Source: Chryseobacterium elymi (lineage in GTDB: Bacteria > Bacteroidota > Bacteroidia > Flavobacteriales > Weeksellaceae). Taken from it: a DNA stretch of 64,000 bases. Location of the stretch: contig NZ_QNUH01000009.1 in NCBI RefSeq assembly GCF_003385495.1, forward strand, positions 62,001 to 126,000. Reading direction: 5' to 3'. Below, piece after piece: positions 54,638-63,388 of this stretch. The notes beneath the pieces are model-generated. The model was not told where the DNA came from. It ran no database searches and was given only the letters and a program-made list of their open reading frames with translations. Position 1 is the stretch's first letter. Each line of letters opens with the position of its first letter. Position numbers and translations under genes: made by a program.

Positions 54638-55753
54638 TTAATTCTCAAATTCTTCAAACGGGATTTTTAGTTGAATGGAAACCTGTTTTTTTTCCTCGGT
54701 GTTGAGGTGGGAGAGAGATAGCCCCAGCAATCTTACAGGCTTATCAAACGGTCTTAGTTCCCAAAGCTTTTTCCCGGTATTAAAATACTGTTCGGCAGAA
54801 GTGAAATATTCTTCTTTTGTAAAGCTTCTCGTAAAAAGAGAGAAATCTTTATATTTAATTTTTAAGGTTAAAGCTCTTCCTGAAATATTATTCTTTTGCA
54901 GCCGCTGATGAAGCTCTTGGCTCAAATGCTCCAGTTTTTCATTGATTTCCTGGTCATCAAAAAGATCTTCAAAAAAAGTTCTCTCCACGGCAACACTTTT
55001 CTGGATTCTGTGTGGCTTTACCTCAGAATTATGAATTCCGCGTACTACATTGTAATAGTAACCGCCGGATTTTCCAAAAAGTCTGACCAGTTCTTCGAGC
55101 GTTTTTTTCTTTAAATCTTTTCCTTTATAAATCCCTAAACTAAACATTTTGTTAGCTGTAACTTTCCCAACACCGTAAAATTTTTCGACAGGAAGCTCTT
55201 CAAGAAAACCTTCAATTCTATCAGGATGAATGGTTTTCTGTCCATTCGGCTTATTGATGTCCGAAGCTACTTTTGCGAGAAACTTATTTACAGAAATTCC
55301 AGCTGAAGCGGTCAATCCGGTCTGCTCAAATATTTTCTGACGAATTTCCTTTGCAATCTGATTAGCAGATTCTATATCTTTTTTATTTTCCGTGACATCC
55401 AGATACGCTTCATCCAGGGAAAGAGGCTCCACAAGGTCAGTATATTCATGGAAAATTTCACGGATCTGTTTGGATATTTCTTTATATCGTGCAAAGCGTG
55501 GTGGAACAAAAATAATATGAGGACATTTCTCCTTAGCTGTCTTGCTGGGCATCGCAGAGCGCACGCCATATTTCCTTGCTTCATAGCTTGCTGCCGAAAC
55601 TACACCACGGTGTTCTCCTCCTACGGCAATAGGCTTCCCTTTGAGCGAAGGATTATCATGCTGTTCCACGGAAGCATAAAATGCATCCATATCAACATGA
55701 ATAATCTTACGAGTGGAAAAAGAAGAATCCATACCGCAAAGATATGGATTCAT
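54638..55753 (-). CDS. dinB: DNA polymerase IV
   Basis: Y-family translesion polymerase, 371 residues. Active-site carboxylates: Asp21 (HVDMDAFYASVE) and Asp114/Glu115 (LSLDEAYLDV). Thumb HhH (VGKVTANKMFSLGI) and little-finger domain follow. ATG at 55753 or an internal ATG at 55732 (MDSSFSTRKI) could start it; the latter fits family length better. Its 5' end and upstream sequence are duplicated 3 kb away at 58787-58851, on the far side of the toxin cassette. The polymerase itself is intact. Confidence 0.93.
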   Translation of the reverse strand: MNPYLCGMDSSFSTRKIIHVDMDAFYASVEQHDNPSLKGKPIAVGGEHRGVVSAASYEARKYGVRSAMPSKTAKEKCPHIIFVPPRFARYKEISKQIREIFHEYTDLVEPLSLDEAYLDVTENKKDIESANQIAKEIRQKIFEQTGLTASAGISVNKFLAKVASDINKPNGQKTIHPDRIEGFLEELPVEKFYGVGKVTANKMFSLGIYKGKDLKKKTLEELVRLFGKSGGYYYNVVRGIHNSEVKPHRIQKSVAVERTFFEDLFDDQEINEKLEHLSQELHQRLQKNNISGRALTLKIKYKDFSLFTRSFTKEEYFTSAEQYFNTGKKLWELRPFDKPVRLLGLSLSHLNTEEKKQVSIQLKIPFEEFEN

Positions 55754-55802
55754 TTATTTTGAATTAAATTGTTATTACGTTTTCATTCTCATCGTAACGA
55801 GT
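55706..55802. repeat. Left flanking repeats (A and B) of the toxin cassette
   Basis: Segment A (55706-55770, the dinB 5' end and upstream) matches 58787-58851 with three differences in 65 bp. Segment B (55772-55802) matches 59025-59055 exactly over 31 bp; the latter holds the 3' end of the GNAT gene. Here A and B are only 1 bp apart. The toxin-immunity pair lies between these and the right copies. Confidence 0.85.
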
Positions 55803-55853
55803 GGAGAGTCAGAACAGGATTTTCTATAATTCCCTAAAGTTTTGGTCTGAAAG

Positions 55854-56207
55854 TTATAGATTTACTGGATCAAAAAAACCGTCTTGGTCTTCCTCTAATT
55901 GTAATAATTTATTTTTATCTTTTTTATATAATTCAATATTCTCTTCAGTAGAAATAGCAGTTTTTAATTGGTACATATTAAGACTATCTCTTTCTATAAT
56001 AATAGGTCCGTTTCCAAATAAAAAGTTAGAATGATCTTCTGTGATATTTTTTACCTGCCAGTGAAATATCCAACCAAATGGATATTCTTTTGTTTCGTTA
56101 TCATATATTATAATATCAGGCTCACCTTCTTTGTTCCAGATAATTAAATTATTTTGATAATCTACAAAACGTTGCATTTTTTCTCTTGCTTGCTCTTTTG
56201 TGTACAT
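55854..56207 (-). CDS. Imm35/YrhB-like immunity protein
   Basis: 117 residues, no signal peptide. The segment FGWIFHWQVKN followed by FLFGNGPIIIERDS and a C-terminal TEENIELYKKD resembles the YrhB/Imm35 pattern (a W-x-F strand, GxGPxIVxR, then a short helix). It starts 11 bp after the stop of the papain-fold toxin gene, the standard place for a cognate immunity gene, and both are within the duplicated flanks. It probably binds and blocks the toxin in the cytoplasm. The family call rests on motif and context. Confidence 0.65.
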   Translation of the reverse strand: MYTKEQAREKMQRFVDYQNNLIIWNKEGEPDIIIYDNETKEYPFGWIFHWQVKNITEDHSNFLFGNGPIIIERDSLNMYQLKTAISTEENIELYKKDKNKLLQLEEDQDGFFDPVNL

Positions 56208-56218
56208 AATTTTTTTAA

Positions 56219-58594
56219 TTAATTTGTTGGTAAAAATTGATAGTAATCATAGATTAGTTTAGTTCGTTTACCTGTTTGGCCATCTAAATATTTAATCACT
56301 CCTTTTTCATTAACTACATTGAAAACATGTCCTTCGTTTTTCCCTTTTTTGATACCTGCAATTATACCTCTTTTTCCAGGTTTTAAATCTTGTAATAAAA
56401 CATCCAAGTCAGTTGTCCAGTCTGAAAATTTAGAACCAAATTCCGTTTCTAAAACATTAAGTCTTGTACCCTTATTAAAGGAAGTATAATTTTCCCATCT
56501 CCCGTTTCTGAATCTTGTTTGAATAGTATATGGTAATGCAGAAGCTGGCCTCCCTGCTAATGTAGCATCTGTAGCTATAGTGCAATTCACACAATTATAC
56601 CTTCCTTCTTTTAAATTTATTTTCCATATAGAAAATAATTTTTTACTGGCTCCACCAAAGACGATTTCCTCCAGCTGCCTTTCTGTTTTATAGAAATTGT
56701 TTCTTAGAAAAACTCCAGTTTCTTTTTCAGATGCTAAAATTACTAAATCATCTTTGTAGTAAACTTCATAAAGATTATCTCCTGCTTTTTTTACTGAAAT
56801 TTTTCTTTTACCTAATTGTTCTATAATATACTCCAAATTGGCATCTGCTCCTAAAAAGGGTTTTAACAGTTTCTTCAAAAGCCCATTTTTCCCACCCACC
56901 AGAACCACTTCTTCAATTACATTACTTGGATTTCTCAGTTGGTAGGCTTGCAGTTCTTCTATCAGTTTCTCCAGCTGCTTTGTAAAAATAAGATAATTTC
57001 CTTTTACATTTTTTAGATTCTTTATCGTTTCCAAAAGAGCCGGACCATGGGTAAGGATTCCTTCAATCATCACTACACTTAAAATTCCTGCTCCCACCAA
57101 AGCGTAAATGGTATCCCAGTTTTCTACAAACCATTTTCCGCCTGGTAAATCAGAAACCCATTTCTTGACATCCTCATTCATTAATGCTAAATCGAGACTC
57201 GCCAAACCTATATCTGCAATAGCCAGTACGGAGAGGTTACCTGTAAGTCCCATCGTCATAAATCCTGCTATAATAGCAACAATATCTCCACCAATACGGA
57301 TATTCTGCATTACTTCTGCCCACTCTTCCTCATCTGCAATCGCTTTTATAAATAAGGCTGTTACCAGATTTGCTTTTCCCTGTGTTTTATCTGTAAAATG
57401 GACCAGATTCATAGGATGATAGAAATAGCCCGGATCTATATTCTGAGTTACGGTTTCTTCAGCCAACGGATCTCCTTCTTTCGGGACTATTTTTACATTC
57501 TGCTTCACTTTTCTTTTCTGTTGTAGAAAAATGGCATCTTTATAGTCGAAATCCCAATCAAAACTAATAATTCCTCTGATAGTGTTCAGGGTATCGTTCA
57601 GTTCCAGAATATTACTTTCGATAAAATAGCTATTTCCGTTCAGAAGTATGTTGTTAGTTATTTTGCTTTTAGAATTGACATCTCTTTGGGCAAATACATT
57701 CAGTACAGAAGCAAAAAGAATGCGGTTAGATTTAAGCTGCCCCAATACTTCTGAATGTCCATCCAGATTATCATAAATTTCGGTAAGCAATTTGGGATTT
57801 TTCCAAAAATAATCTGCCGCATCCTGAAATTTTCTAAACATCCCCATTACTTTTATTAAAAGCGAAGTAGTGTCTTTTGTCCAGCTAAACCATCCTGTAT
57901 TATCTTCTTTTGTTAACATTTTCAGATGATTTACCACTACATCAGTAGGAAGATGTATTTTTAAAATAAAACTGGTTGGCAAATCTCCATATACTTTATA
58001 TAAATCATCTGCTCTTTCGGAGCCTTCTAAAAAGTGGATAAATTCTCTGATGAAAAATAATGAAGCATCATAATCTGTTTCCACATTTCCATATCCCAAA
58101 TAAAGTAACAGGTCTTTGTATTCTACAAAAGAATGTGTCCTCAGTTCTATGGCATCCTGCATAGTGTCTTCATAACGGAATGTAAGAGCATAGGTAAGCC
58201 TGTCATCTTCATCAAAAAAAACTTCCATGCGGGGTTTGTCTAATCCCAAGTTTTGAGAAACTTTTACCATGCCATTTTTGAGGTAAATCTTAGCGGAAAC
58301 ATCAATATGCTTTTGTCCATCCATAATATAGGTTTGGGCTATATCCTGGAAATATTCGTTGAATGCATATTGCATTTGCTTTCCTTTTCCCCCGTTATAG
58401 TTTGATTTTATATCTCCCAGTAATTTGGTAAGATTAATGTATTCATCAGCTTTAGCTTCGATTTCTTCAGAATTTTGTATTCCTGAAAGCCCTTGAAAAG
58501 GATTTTTGTTTCTATTGAATCCATTGCTTACTTCTTCGAAAGACAAGATTTTAAATCCAGATAAATCCCCGAATTCGTCATCAAATTTTTCCAT
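56219..58594 (-). CDS. Polymorphic toxin with papain-fold deamidase-like C-terminus
   Basis: 791 residues. The C-terminal 128 residues match the papain-fold toxin/glutamine deamidase type: GRYNCVNCTIATDATLAGRP with Cys668 and Cys671, EGHVFNVVN with His756 and KYLDGQTG with Asp771, which would form a Cys-His-Asp site. Two hydrophobic stretches (about 431-470 and 494-513) may cross a membrane. The N-terminal 400 residues are acidic and unrecognised. No Sec signal, RHS repeats, PAAR or T9SS tail is visible, so the delivery route is unknown (T6SSiii or a contractile injection particle are possible). It is followed by an Imm35-like gene and flanked by duplicated host sequence. Confidence 0.7.
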   Translation of the reverse strand: MEKFDDEFGDLSGFKILSFEEVSNGFNRNKNPFQGLSGIQNSEEIEAKADEYINLTKLLGDIKSNYNGGKGKQMQYAFNEYFQDIAQTYIMDGQKHIDVSAKIYLKNGMVKVSQNLGLDKPRMEVFFDEDDRLTYALTFRYEDTMQDAIELRTHSFVEYKDLLLYLGYGNVETDYDASLFFIREFIHFLEGSERADDLYKVYGDLPTSFILKIHLPTDVVVNHLKMLTKEDNTGWFSWTKDTTSLLIKVMGMFRKFQDAADYFWKNPKLLTEIYDNLDGHSEVLGQLKSNRILFASVLNVFAQRDVNSKSKITNNILLNGNSYFIESNILELNDTLNTIRGIISFDWDFDYKDAIFLQQKRKVKQNVKIVPKEGDPLAEETVTQNIDPGYFYHPMNLVHFTDKTQGKANLVTALFIKAIADEEEWAEVMQNIRIGGDIVAIIAGFMTMGLTGNLSVLAIADIGLASLDLALMNEDVKKWVSDLPGGKWFVENWDTIYALVGAGILSVVMIEGILTHGPALLETIKNLKNVKGNYLIFTKQLEKLIEELQAYQLRNPSNVIEEVVLVGGKNGLLKKLLKPFLGADANLEYIIEQLGKRKISVKKAGDNLYEVYYKDDLVILASEKETGVFLRNNFYKTERQLEEIVFGGASKKLFSIWKINLKEGRYNCVNCTIATDATLAGRPASALPYTIQTRFRNGRWENYTSFNKGTRLNVLETEFGSKFSDWTTDLDVLLQDLKPGKRGIIAGIKKGKNEGHVFNVVNEKGVIKYLDGQTGKRTKLIYDYYQFLPTN

Positions 58595-58786
58595 TTCTTT
58601 GTTTTTAGTCGTCTTGTTTGTTTAACATTTGTCTTTTTTTTCTCTGACGTAAATGTAGAGGCAGGTAACGACAAAACTTGACGTAATATAATCTATCGAT
58701 AATCTTTTTGATTATTTTTAAATAAGGATTCTGTGAAAATTTTGTGTGCTGAGAAAATGGAATCCCGTATAATGATATATTTAAAC

Positions 58787-58851
58787 CTTACGGGTGGAAA
58801 AAGAAGAATCCATACCGCAAAGATATGGATTCCCTTATTTTGAATTAAATT
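58787..58851. repeat. Right copy of segment A (dinB 5' end)
   Basis: Matches 55706-55770 with three differences in 65 bp. The dinB ATG is changed to GGG in the plus-strand complement, so it is a dead copy of the dinB start. Confidence 0.85.
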
Positions 58852-58868
58852 CTATACAAATGCGGTTG

Positions 58869-59012
58869 GAAGCTGGAAGAAGGAGGTTGGAAGTTACTGT
58901 TGGTCAATAATTTTAAACAGGTCCCTGAAATTGGAGAATTATGTTAAAAAAAATAGTAAAATTTTACTGTGGTTTTGATTTTGGACTGCAATAACTTCCC
59001 TCTTCCAGCTTC
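58869..59012. repeat. Inverted repeat in the duplicated flank
   Basis: GAAGCTGGAAGAAGGAGG with AAGTTA (58869-58896) is the near-complement of TAACTTCC with CTCTTCCAGCTTC (58992-59012). This type of GGAAGCTGGAAG unit looks like a dispersed intergenic repeat. No gene lies in 58595-59024. Confidence 0.5.
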
Positions 59013-59024
59013 AGACTTCTTACA

Positions 59025-59055
59025 TTATTACGTTTTCATTCTCATCGTAACGAGT
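59025..59055. repeat. Right copy of segment B (GNAT 3' end)
   Basis: Exact 31-bp match to 55772-55802. This is the native copy, as it forms the C-terminal codons (MRMK) of the intact GNAT gene. Confidence 0.85.
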
Positions 59056-59483
59056 AATGGTTCAAAACCTGCTTTTTCGTACGCTTTTACAGCGGATTCG
59101 TTTTGGGCATACACATCAAGTCTTATTTCAGAAATGTCTTTGGACTTTGCCCAGCTGATCAGTTCATCGAGGATCAGCTTATTAACCCCTTTCCCTCTGT
59201 GTTCGGGCTTTACATACATAAATCCTAGGTAAGCATATCGGTCGAAATTAGAATAGTTATTTCCAGGTTTTTTGACCAACGCATAACCGGAAGCTATGAT
59301 TTCGTTTTCTTCTTCAGTAACAAGTACCAAAGCTTCTTCAGATCTTATCAAGTGAAGCAGATCATAATAATGAATTTCTCCATCAATAAGGGTACTGTTA
59401 AATGGTCTTTCCGCAGAAACAATACCCTGCTCAAATTCTAAAAGGACCGGAAGATCCTGTTCTGTAGCTTCTCTTGTGATCAT
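59028..59483 (-). CDS. GNAT-family N-acetyltransferase
   Basis: 151 residues. Acetyl-CoA loop VKPEHRGKGVNKLILDEL and the end LDVYAQNESAVKAYEKAGFE are typical GNAT. Substrate unknown. Its ATG overlaps the stop of the thioredoxin-like gene by one base (TAATG), so they are coupled. Its last codons are duplicated at 55772-55802. Confidence 0.88.
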   Translation of the reverse strand: MITREATEQDLPVLLEFEQGIVSAERPFNSTLIDGEIHYYDLLHLIRSEEALVLVTEEENEIIASGYALVKKPGNNYSNFDRYAYLGFMYVKPEHRGKGVNKLILDELISWAKSKDISEIRLDVYAQNESAVKAYEKAGFEPLLVTMRMKT

Positions 59484-59998
59484 TATTTTAAAAGACGGTT
59501 AATGGTTTCCTGTATTTCCGGATCTTCAGGGGAAATAGCGTAATATTTTGCAATAGATGATTTCTGGTCTACAACCATATATCTAGGAATCCAGTTTAGG
59601 TCAATATAATTGTTAAAGTCATTTTTCCATCCTGAAGAGAACCAATAATTATCCTTGTCCTTCATATTGAATCTGTCCAGACTTTTGTCAAAACCCTCTT
59701 TTGATCTTTCAAGGGAAAGGAAAACAAAATCTACATCCGGATTATTTTTTTCAAGTTCTTCAGCTTTTGGAAGTGCTTTTAAACAATCTCGGCACCATCC
59801 GGCCCAGAAATCAATCACTAAAACTTTTCCTTTATGCTGGTCAAGAATCTGCTGAATGGTAATGTTTTTTCCTTCTTCATCTTCCAGCTTCTGCACCAGA
59901 GCTTCTTTGGAGAAACTGGTTTTTAGAACTTTCGGTTGCTGCTGTGCGGAGCTTAGTCCGAAAATACTGATCATAAGAATTAATGCGAACTTTTTCAT
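59483..59998 (-). CDS. TlpA-like exported thioredoxin
   Basis: 171 residues with a signal peptide (cleavage near LSSAQ), so it acts in the periplasm. Redox motif WCRDC with Cys69 and Cys72 in VIDFWAGWCRDCLKALPKAE, and the cis-Pro loop NWIPRYMVVD. Members reduce disulfides, for example during cytochrome c maturation. Coupled to the GNAT gene downstream. Confidence 0.88.
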   Translation of the reverse strand: MKKFALILMISIFGLSSAQQQPKVLKTSFSKEALVQKLEDEEGKNITIQQILDQHKGKVLVIDFWAGWCRDCLKALPKAEELEKNNPDVDFVFLSLERSKEGFDKSLDRFNMKDKDNYWFSSGWKNDFNNYIDLNWIPRYMVVDQKSSIAKYYAISPEDPEIQETINRLLK

Positions 59999-60101
59999 TC
60001 TCTCAATTTCATTTATACAAATCTAAACAATGAAACGCAATTGGAGATTGATTTCTTATGAATTAGGAAAAATTTATGAGATTGAAAATATCTATAAAGA
60101 T

Positions 60102-60917
60102 CTATTGATAGTTTTTGATCAAACCTTTTACTACAGCGATCACATTCGGCATGGCTTTATTGGCGGCATTCAGAACTTCTTCGTGAGAAACGGCAAAGGC
60201 AATATCCGGTCCGCCAAGGTCTGTAATCACGGAGATGCAGAAAACATTCATTCCCATATGCTTGGCAACTATTACTTCCGGAACTGTGCTCATTCCTACC
60301 ATATCGCCACCGATGGCTTTGATCATTCCATATTCTGCCGGCGTTTCAAAGGTAGGCCCCTGTAGAGCCACATATACTCCCTGGTGGATTTTAATATTGT
60401 TTTCAGCAGCAACTTTTTCGGCTGCTGAGATCATTTTTTTGTTATAAGGTTCGCTCATATCCACAAAACGCGGTCCGAACGATTCAATGTTTTTACCACG
60501 AAGCGGATGTTCAGGCATCATATTGATATGGTCTTTTAAAATAACAATATCGGCAACGTTGTAAGCAGGATTTACACCGCCACAGGCATTGGAAAGGATG
60601 AGGTTTTTAATACCTAACAGGTGAAAAACTCTTATCGGAAAGGTCACAGTCTCTATAGAATGGCCTTCATAATAATGAAAACGGCCGCTCATCATAAGAA
60701 CCTTTTTACCGTTCAGAATTCCGTAAATTAACTTTCCTCCATGCCCAACAACAGTGGTCTGAGGAAAATTAGGAATCTCAGGATATTCCAAAATATGGAG
60801 GGCTTCCACTTCATCCTGCAGTTTTCCCAATCCGGATCCTAAAACAATAGCGAAATCGGGAATCTCTTTGATCGTATTTTTGATGAAATCGGCGGTCTGT
60901 TTAATTTTTTCTAACAT
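60102..60917 (-). CDS. punA: Purine nucleoside phosphorylase
   Basis: Trimeric PNP that splits inosine or guanosine with phosphate for purine salvage. The 271 residues show the phosphate loop IVLGSGLG (27-31), RFHYYEGH, and the base-binding SNACGGVNP and MVGMSTVPEVIVAKHMGM segments. Length fits type I PNP. Its start overlaps the lpxK 3' end by 17 bp, so both are on one transcript. Confidence 0.93.
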   Translation of the reverse strand: MLEKIKQTADFIKNTIKEIPDFAIVLGSGLGKLQDEVEALHILEYPEIPNFPQTTVVGHGGKLIYGILNGKKVLMMSGRFHYYEGHSIETVTFPIRVFHLLGIKNLILSNACGGVNPAYNVADIVILKDHINMMPEHPLRGKNIESFGPRFVDMSEPYNKKMISAAEKVAAENNIKIHQGVYVALQGPTFETPAEYGMIKAIGGDMVGMSTVPEVIVAKHMGMNVFCISVITDLGGPDIAFAVSHEEVLNAANKAMPNVIAVVKGLIKNYQ

Positions 60918-61926
60918 AATCTAAGATGATTTGGTTGAATTCTTCCTTTTTATCAATGATAACATTAATAGGCCAGTAGTAAACAATATCTCTAAGATAG
61001 TCAAAAGTTTTCAGACGGACATAATCTTTCTCGGTAGTCAGGATCAGCTTATATTCTCCTAATTTTTTATATTCTGCGCTGATATTTTTGATGTCGTCAT
61101 CCGTAAAATTATGATGGTCTCTGAATTTTAAATGTTTAACCCGCTGTGAAAATTTAGCCAGATGCTCCAGAAGCGGTTTGGGGTTGGCAATTCCTGTAAT
61201 CAAAAGGATATCATAATAGTTCAGGTTATTATCCGGAAGCATTTTATCTTTTCCGTACACATTTTCGTCATAACTGATGGATGAAAAGAATACTTTTTGG
61301 TTATAAGAAGGTCTTATCCTTGAAATATAATAGCGTTTGGTTTCTTCAGTAAGCTCATCAGGACATTTGCTGACCATGATGATATCTGCTCTTTTGGATC
61401 CGTTTCTGGATTCTCTTAAGTCACCCGCCGGAAGCAGATGGTCTTTAAAATAAGGATTATTAAAATCCGTCATCAGAATATTGAATCCTGCTTTGATCGC
61501 TCTGTGCTGCATGGCATCGTCCAGAACAAGAACGTCAAGATCCATATCTTCAATGATCTTTTTGGCTCCGGGAACTCTTTCTTCTGAAACGGCAATGACG
61601 AAGCGGTTTTTGAAGCGTTCGAAAAGCTGCATGGCTTCATCACCTACAATTTTATAGTTGCTTTCATAATTCGTTACTTCATATCCTTTCGTCAGTCTTC
61701 CGTAGCCGCGCGAAAGTACTCCTGTCCTGTAATGCTTGGACAGATACTGGGCAAGATACATCACCATAGGCGATTTTCCGCTTCCGCCCACAGAAAGGTT
61801 TCCGACATTAATTATCGGGGTATTGAACTTAGTTGTCTTAAAAACTCCCAGATCATACATTGTGTTTCGGATACCCGTTACCAAATGATAACCGAGGGAA
61901 AAAGGATAAAGGTACCATCTTTTCAT
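60901..61926 (-). CDS. lpxK: Tetraacyldisaccharide 4'-kinase
   Basis: Inner membrane kinase that adds the 4'-phosphate of lipid A. The 341 residues begin with a membrane-interacting helix and hold the Walker A loop VGNLSVGGSGKSP (about 41-53), LSRGYGR and LVLDDAMQHR. Normal length and complete. A -7 box lies only about 8 bp upstream of the start, suggesting a very short leader. It overlaps punA. Confidence 0.93.
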   Translation of the reverse strand: MKRWYLYPFSLGYHLVTGIRNTMYDLGVFKTTKFNTPIINVGNLSVGGSGKSPMVMYLAQYLSKHYRTGVLSRGYGRLTKGYEVTNYESNYKIVGDEAMQLFERFKNRFVIAVSEERVPGAKKIIEDMDLDVLVLDDAMQHRAIKAGFNILMTDFNNPYFKDHLLPAGDLRESRNGSKRADIIMVSKCPDELTEETKRYYISRIRPSYNQKVFFSSISYDENVYGKDKMLPDNNLNYYDILLITGIANPKPLLEHLAKFSQRVKHLKFRDHHNFTDDDIKNISAEYKKLGEYKLILTTEKDYVRLKTFDYLRDIVYYWPINVIIDKKEEFNQIILDYVRKN

Positions 61927-61933
61927 ACGTCTG

Positions 61934-61941
61934 CAAAAATA
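61934..61941 (-). promoter_or_regulatory. -7 element of lpxK-punA
   Basis: The minus strand reads TATTTTTG, matching TAnnTTTG, 7 bp upstream of the lpxK ATG; the mRNA would be almost leaderless. Confidence 0.4.
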
Positions 61942-62007
61942 GGAATTTCATAAGGATTTTATATAATATTCTCAAAGACTTTCAACAAATATTTCGTTAA
62001 TTTAAAG

Positions 62008-62015
62008 TATTTTTG
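62008..62015 (+). promoter_or_regulatory. -7 element of truA
   Basis: TATTTTTG matches TAnnTTTG. It overlaps the most upstream TTG codons of the truA frame, which sets the true start further right. Confidence 0.45.
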
Positions 62016-62033
62016 TTGAGTTATTATACTACA

Positions 62034-62768
62034 TTGAGATACTTTATTGAATTTTCTTACAACGGGAAAAATTATTTCGGTTATCAGATACAGCCGGATG
62101 CTATTACTGTACAGGAAGAACTGGAAAAAGCACTTTCTACAATATTAAGAGAAGAGATCAAAACGACAGGTGCCGGAAGAACGGATACAGGCGTTCATGC
62201 TAAAAAAATATTTGCTCATTTTGACACGGAACAGCCTGTGGATGAGATGAATCTTCCCTATAAATTAAACAGTTTCTTGCCCCCTGATATTTCTGTAAAG
62301 CAGATCTTTAAAGTGAAGGACGATTTTCACGCCCGTTTTGATGCGACATACAGAACCTATGAATATTATATTTCCCTGGCGAAAAATCCTTTTACCCAAG
62401 AATCGGCATGGCAGCACTGGAAAAGACCTCTGGATATTCATAAAATGAATGAAGCCTGTAAGATTTTATTTGAATATGAGGATTTTACAAGCTTTGCTAA
62501 ATTAAAAACAGACAATAAAACCAATATCTGTAAAATGTACAAAGCAGAGTGGGAGCAGGATGGGACAGAACTTAAATTTACGGTTTCAGCCAACCGTTTT
62601 CTGAGAAATATGGTCCGTGCTATTGTAGGAACGATGGTGGAGATTGGAAGCGGAAAAATAAAACCCGAAGATCTGCGTACAATCATTGAGGACAAAAACC
62701 GTAATGCTGCAGGAACTTCGGCTCCGGGGCACGGATTGTTTCTTGTGGATGTAGGGTATGAATTTTAA
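62034..62768 (+). CDS. truA: tRNA pseudouridine(38-40) synthase
   Basis: Modifies U38-U40 in the anticodon arm of many tRNAs. The 244 residues begin LRYFIEFSYNGKNYFGYQ, with catalytic Asp51 in TGAGRTDTGVHA and the C-terminal RFLRNMVRAIVGTMVEIGSG. The frame is open from TTG 62013, but those codons lie in the -7 box. TTG at 62034 gives the usual (M)RYFIEF start and is preferred. Divergent from lpxK. Confidence 0.9.
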   Translation: MRYFIEFSYNGKNYFGYQIQPDAITVQEELEKALSTILREEIKTTGAGRTDTGVHAKKIFAHFDTEQPVDEMNLPYKLNSFLPPDISVKQIFKVKDDFHARFDATYRTYEYYISLAKNPFTQESAWQHWKRPLDIHKMNEACKILFEYEDFTSFAKLKTDNKTNICKMYKAEWEQDGTELKFTVSANRFLRNMVRAIVGTMVEIGSGKIKPEDLRTIIEDKNRNAAGTSAPGHGLFLVDVGYEF

Positions 62769-62820
62769 TTTTTATGAATTTAGAATATTCCTTAAAATTA
62801 ATATATAAAAAACACGAATT

Positions 62821-63159
62821 ATGTTATCAATTTTTATTCTTATCGGAGCTTACAGATATTATGCACAGCTGGCTGAAAGGTTCGGAAAAACAAAATGGCA
62901 CTTTGGTCTTTTGGCGATCGGAGTGTATTTAGGAACGCAGCTGGTTTTTGGTTTTTCTTATGGAATTTACAAAGGTCTTACAGATCCTGCTTCTGTAAAT
63001 GTTGATTATACCGGATTTTCCTTGGTTAATATTATCAGCTGGATTATTTCAATTGCAGCTGTATATGGAGTTTACTATTTTCTTGAAAAAAAATTTGCGA
63101 AAGAACATCTGGATAAACCTTCTCTGGAAATTGAAAAGATTGGGGATAAAGATTTGTAA
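62821..63159 (+). CDS. Small membrane protein, unknown function
   Basis: 112 residues with about three hydrophobic helices (IFILIGAYRYYAQLAERFG, LLAIGVYLGTQLVFGFSYG and IISWIISIAAVYGVYYFLEK) and a charged C-terminus. It follows truA by 52 bp in the same direction. Family not recognised. Confidence 0.65.
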   Translation: MLSIFILIGAYRYYAQLAERFGKTKWHFGLLAIGVYLGTQLVFGFSYGIYKGLTDPASVNVDYTGFSLVNIISWIISIAAVYGVYYFLEKKFAKEHLDKPSLEIEKIGDKDL

Positions 63160-63346
63160 TGAATGCTCTGGTGGCTGAAATTTTCGAAGTCATGGATGTA
63201 TTGTCAGATATTTAAAAGTTCCGGGTATTTTGGAGGCATTAAACAGATAAGATAAGTCTTAATATATTCATATTGTAAATAGCTTTTATCTGAAATTTTC
63301 TATGACGATTTGGTCAATTTCTAAAGGCTGTCAAATTTTAAAGTCT

Positions 63347-63354
63347 TATTTTTG
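63347..63354 (+). promoter_or_regulatory. -7 element of the ABC exporter gene
   Basis: TATTTTTG matches TAnnTTTG, 35 bp before the start codon. Confidence 0.45.
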
Positions 63355-63388
63355 CATAGAATTTTAAATTCTTTCTTCAACTCGTACA

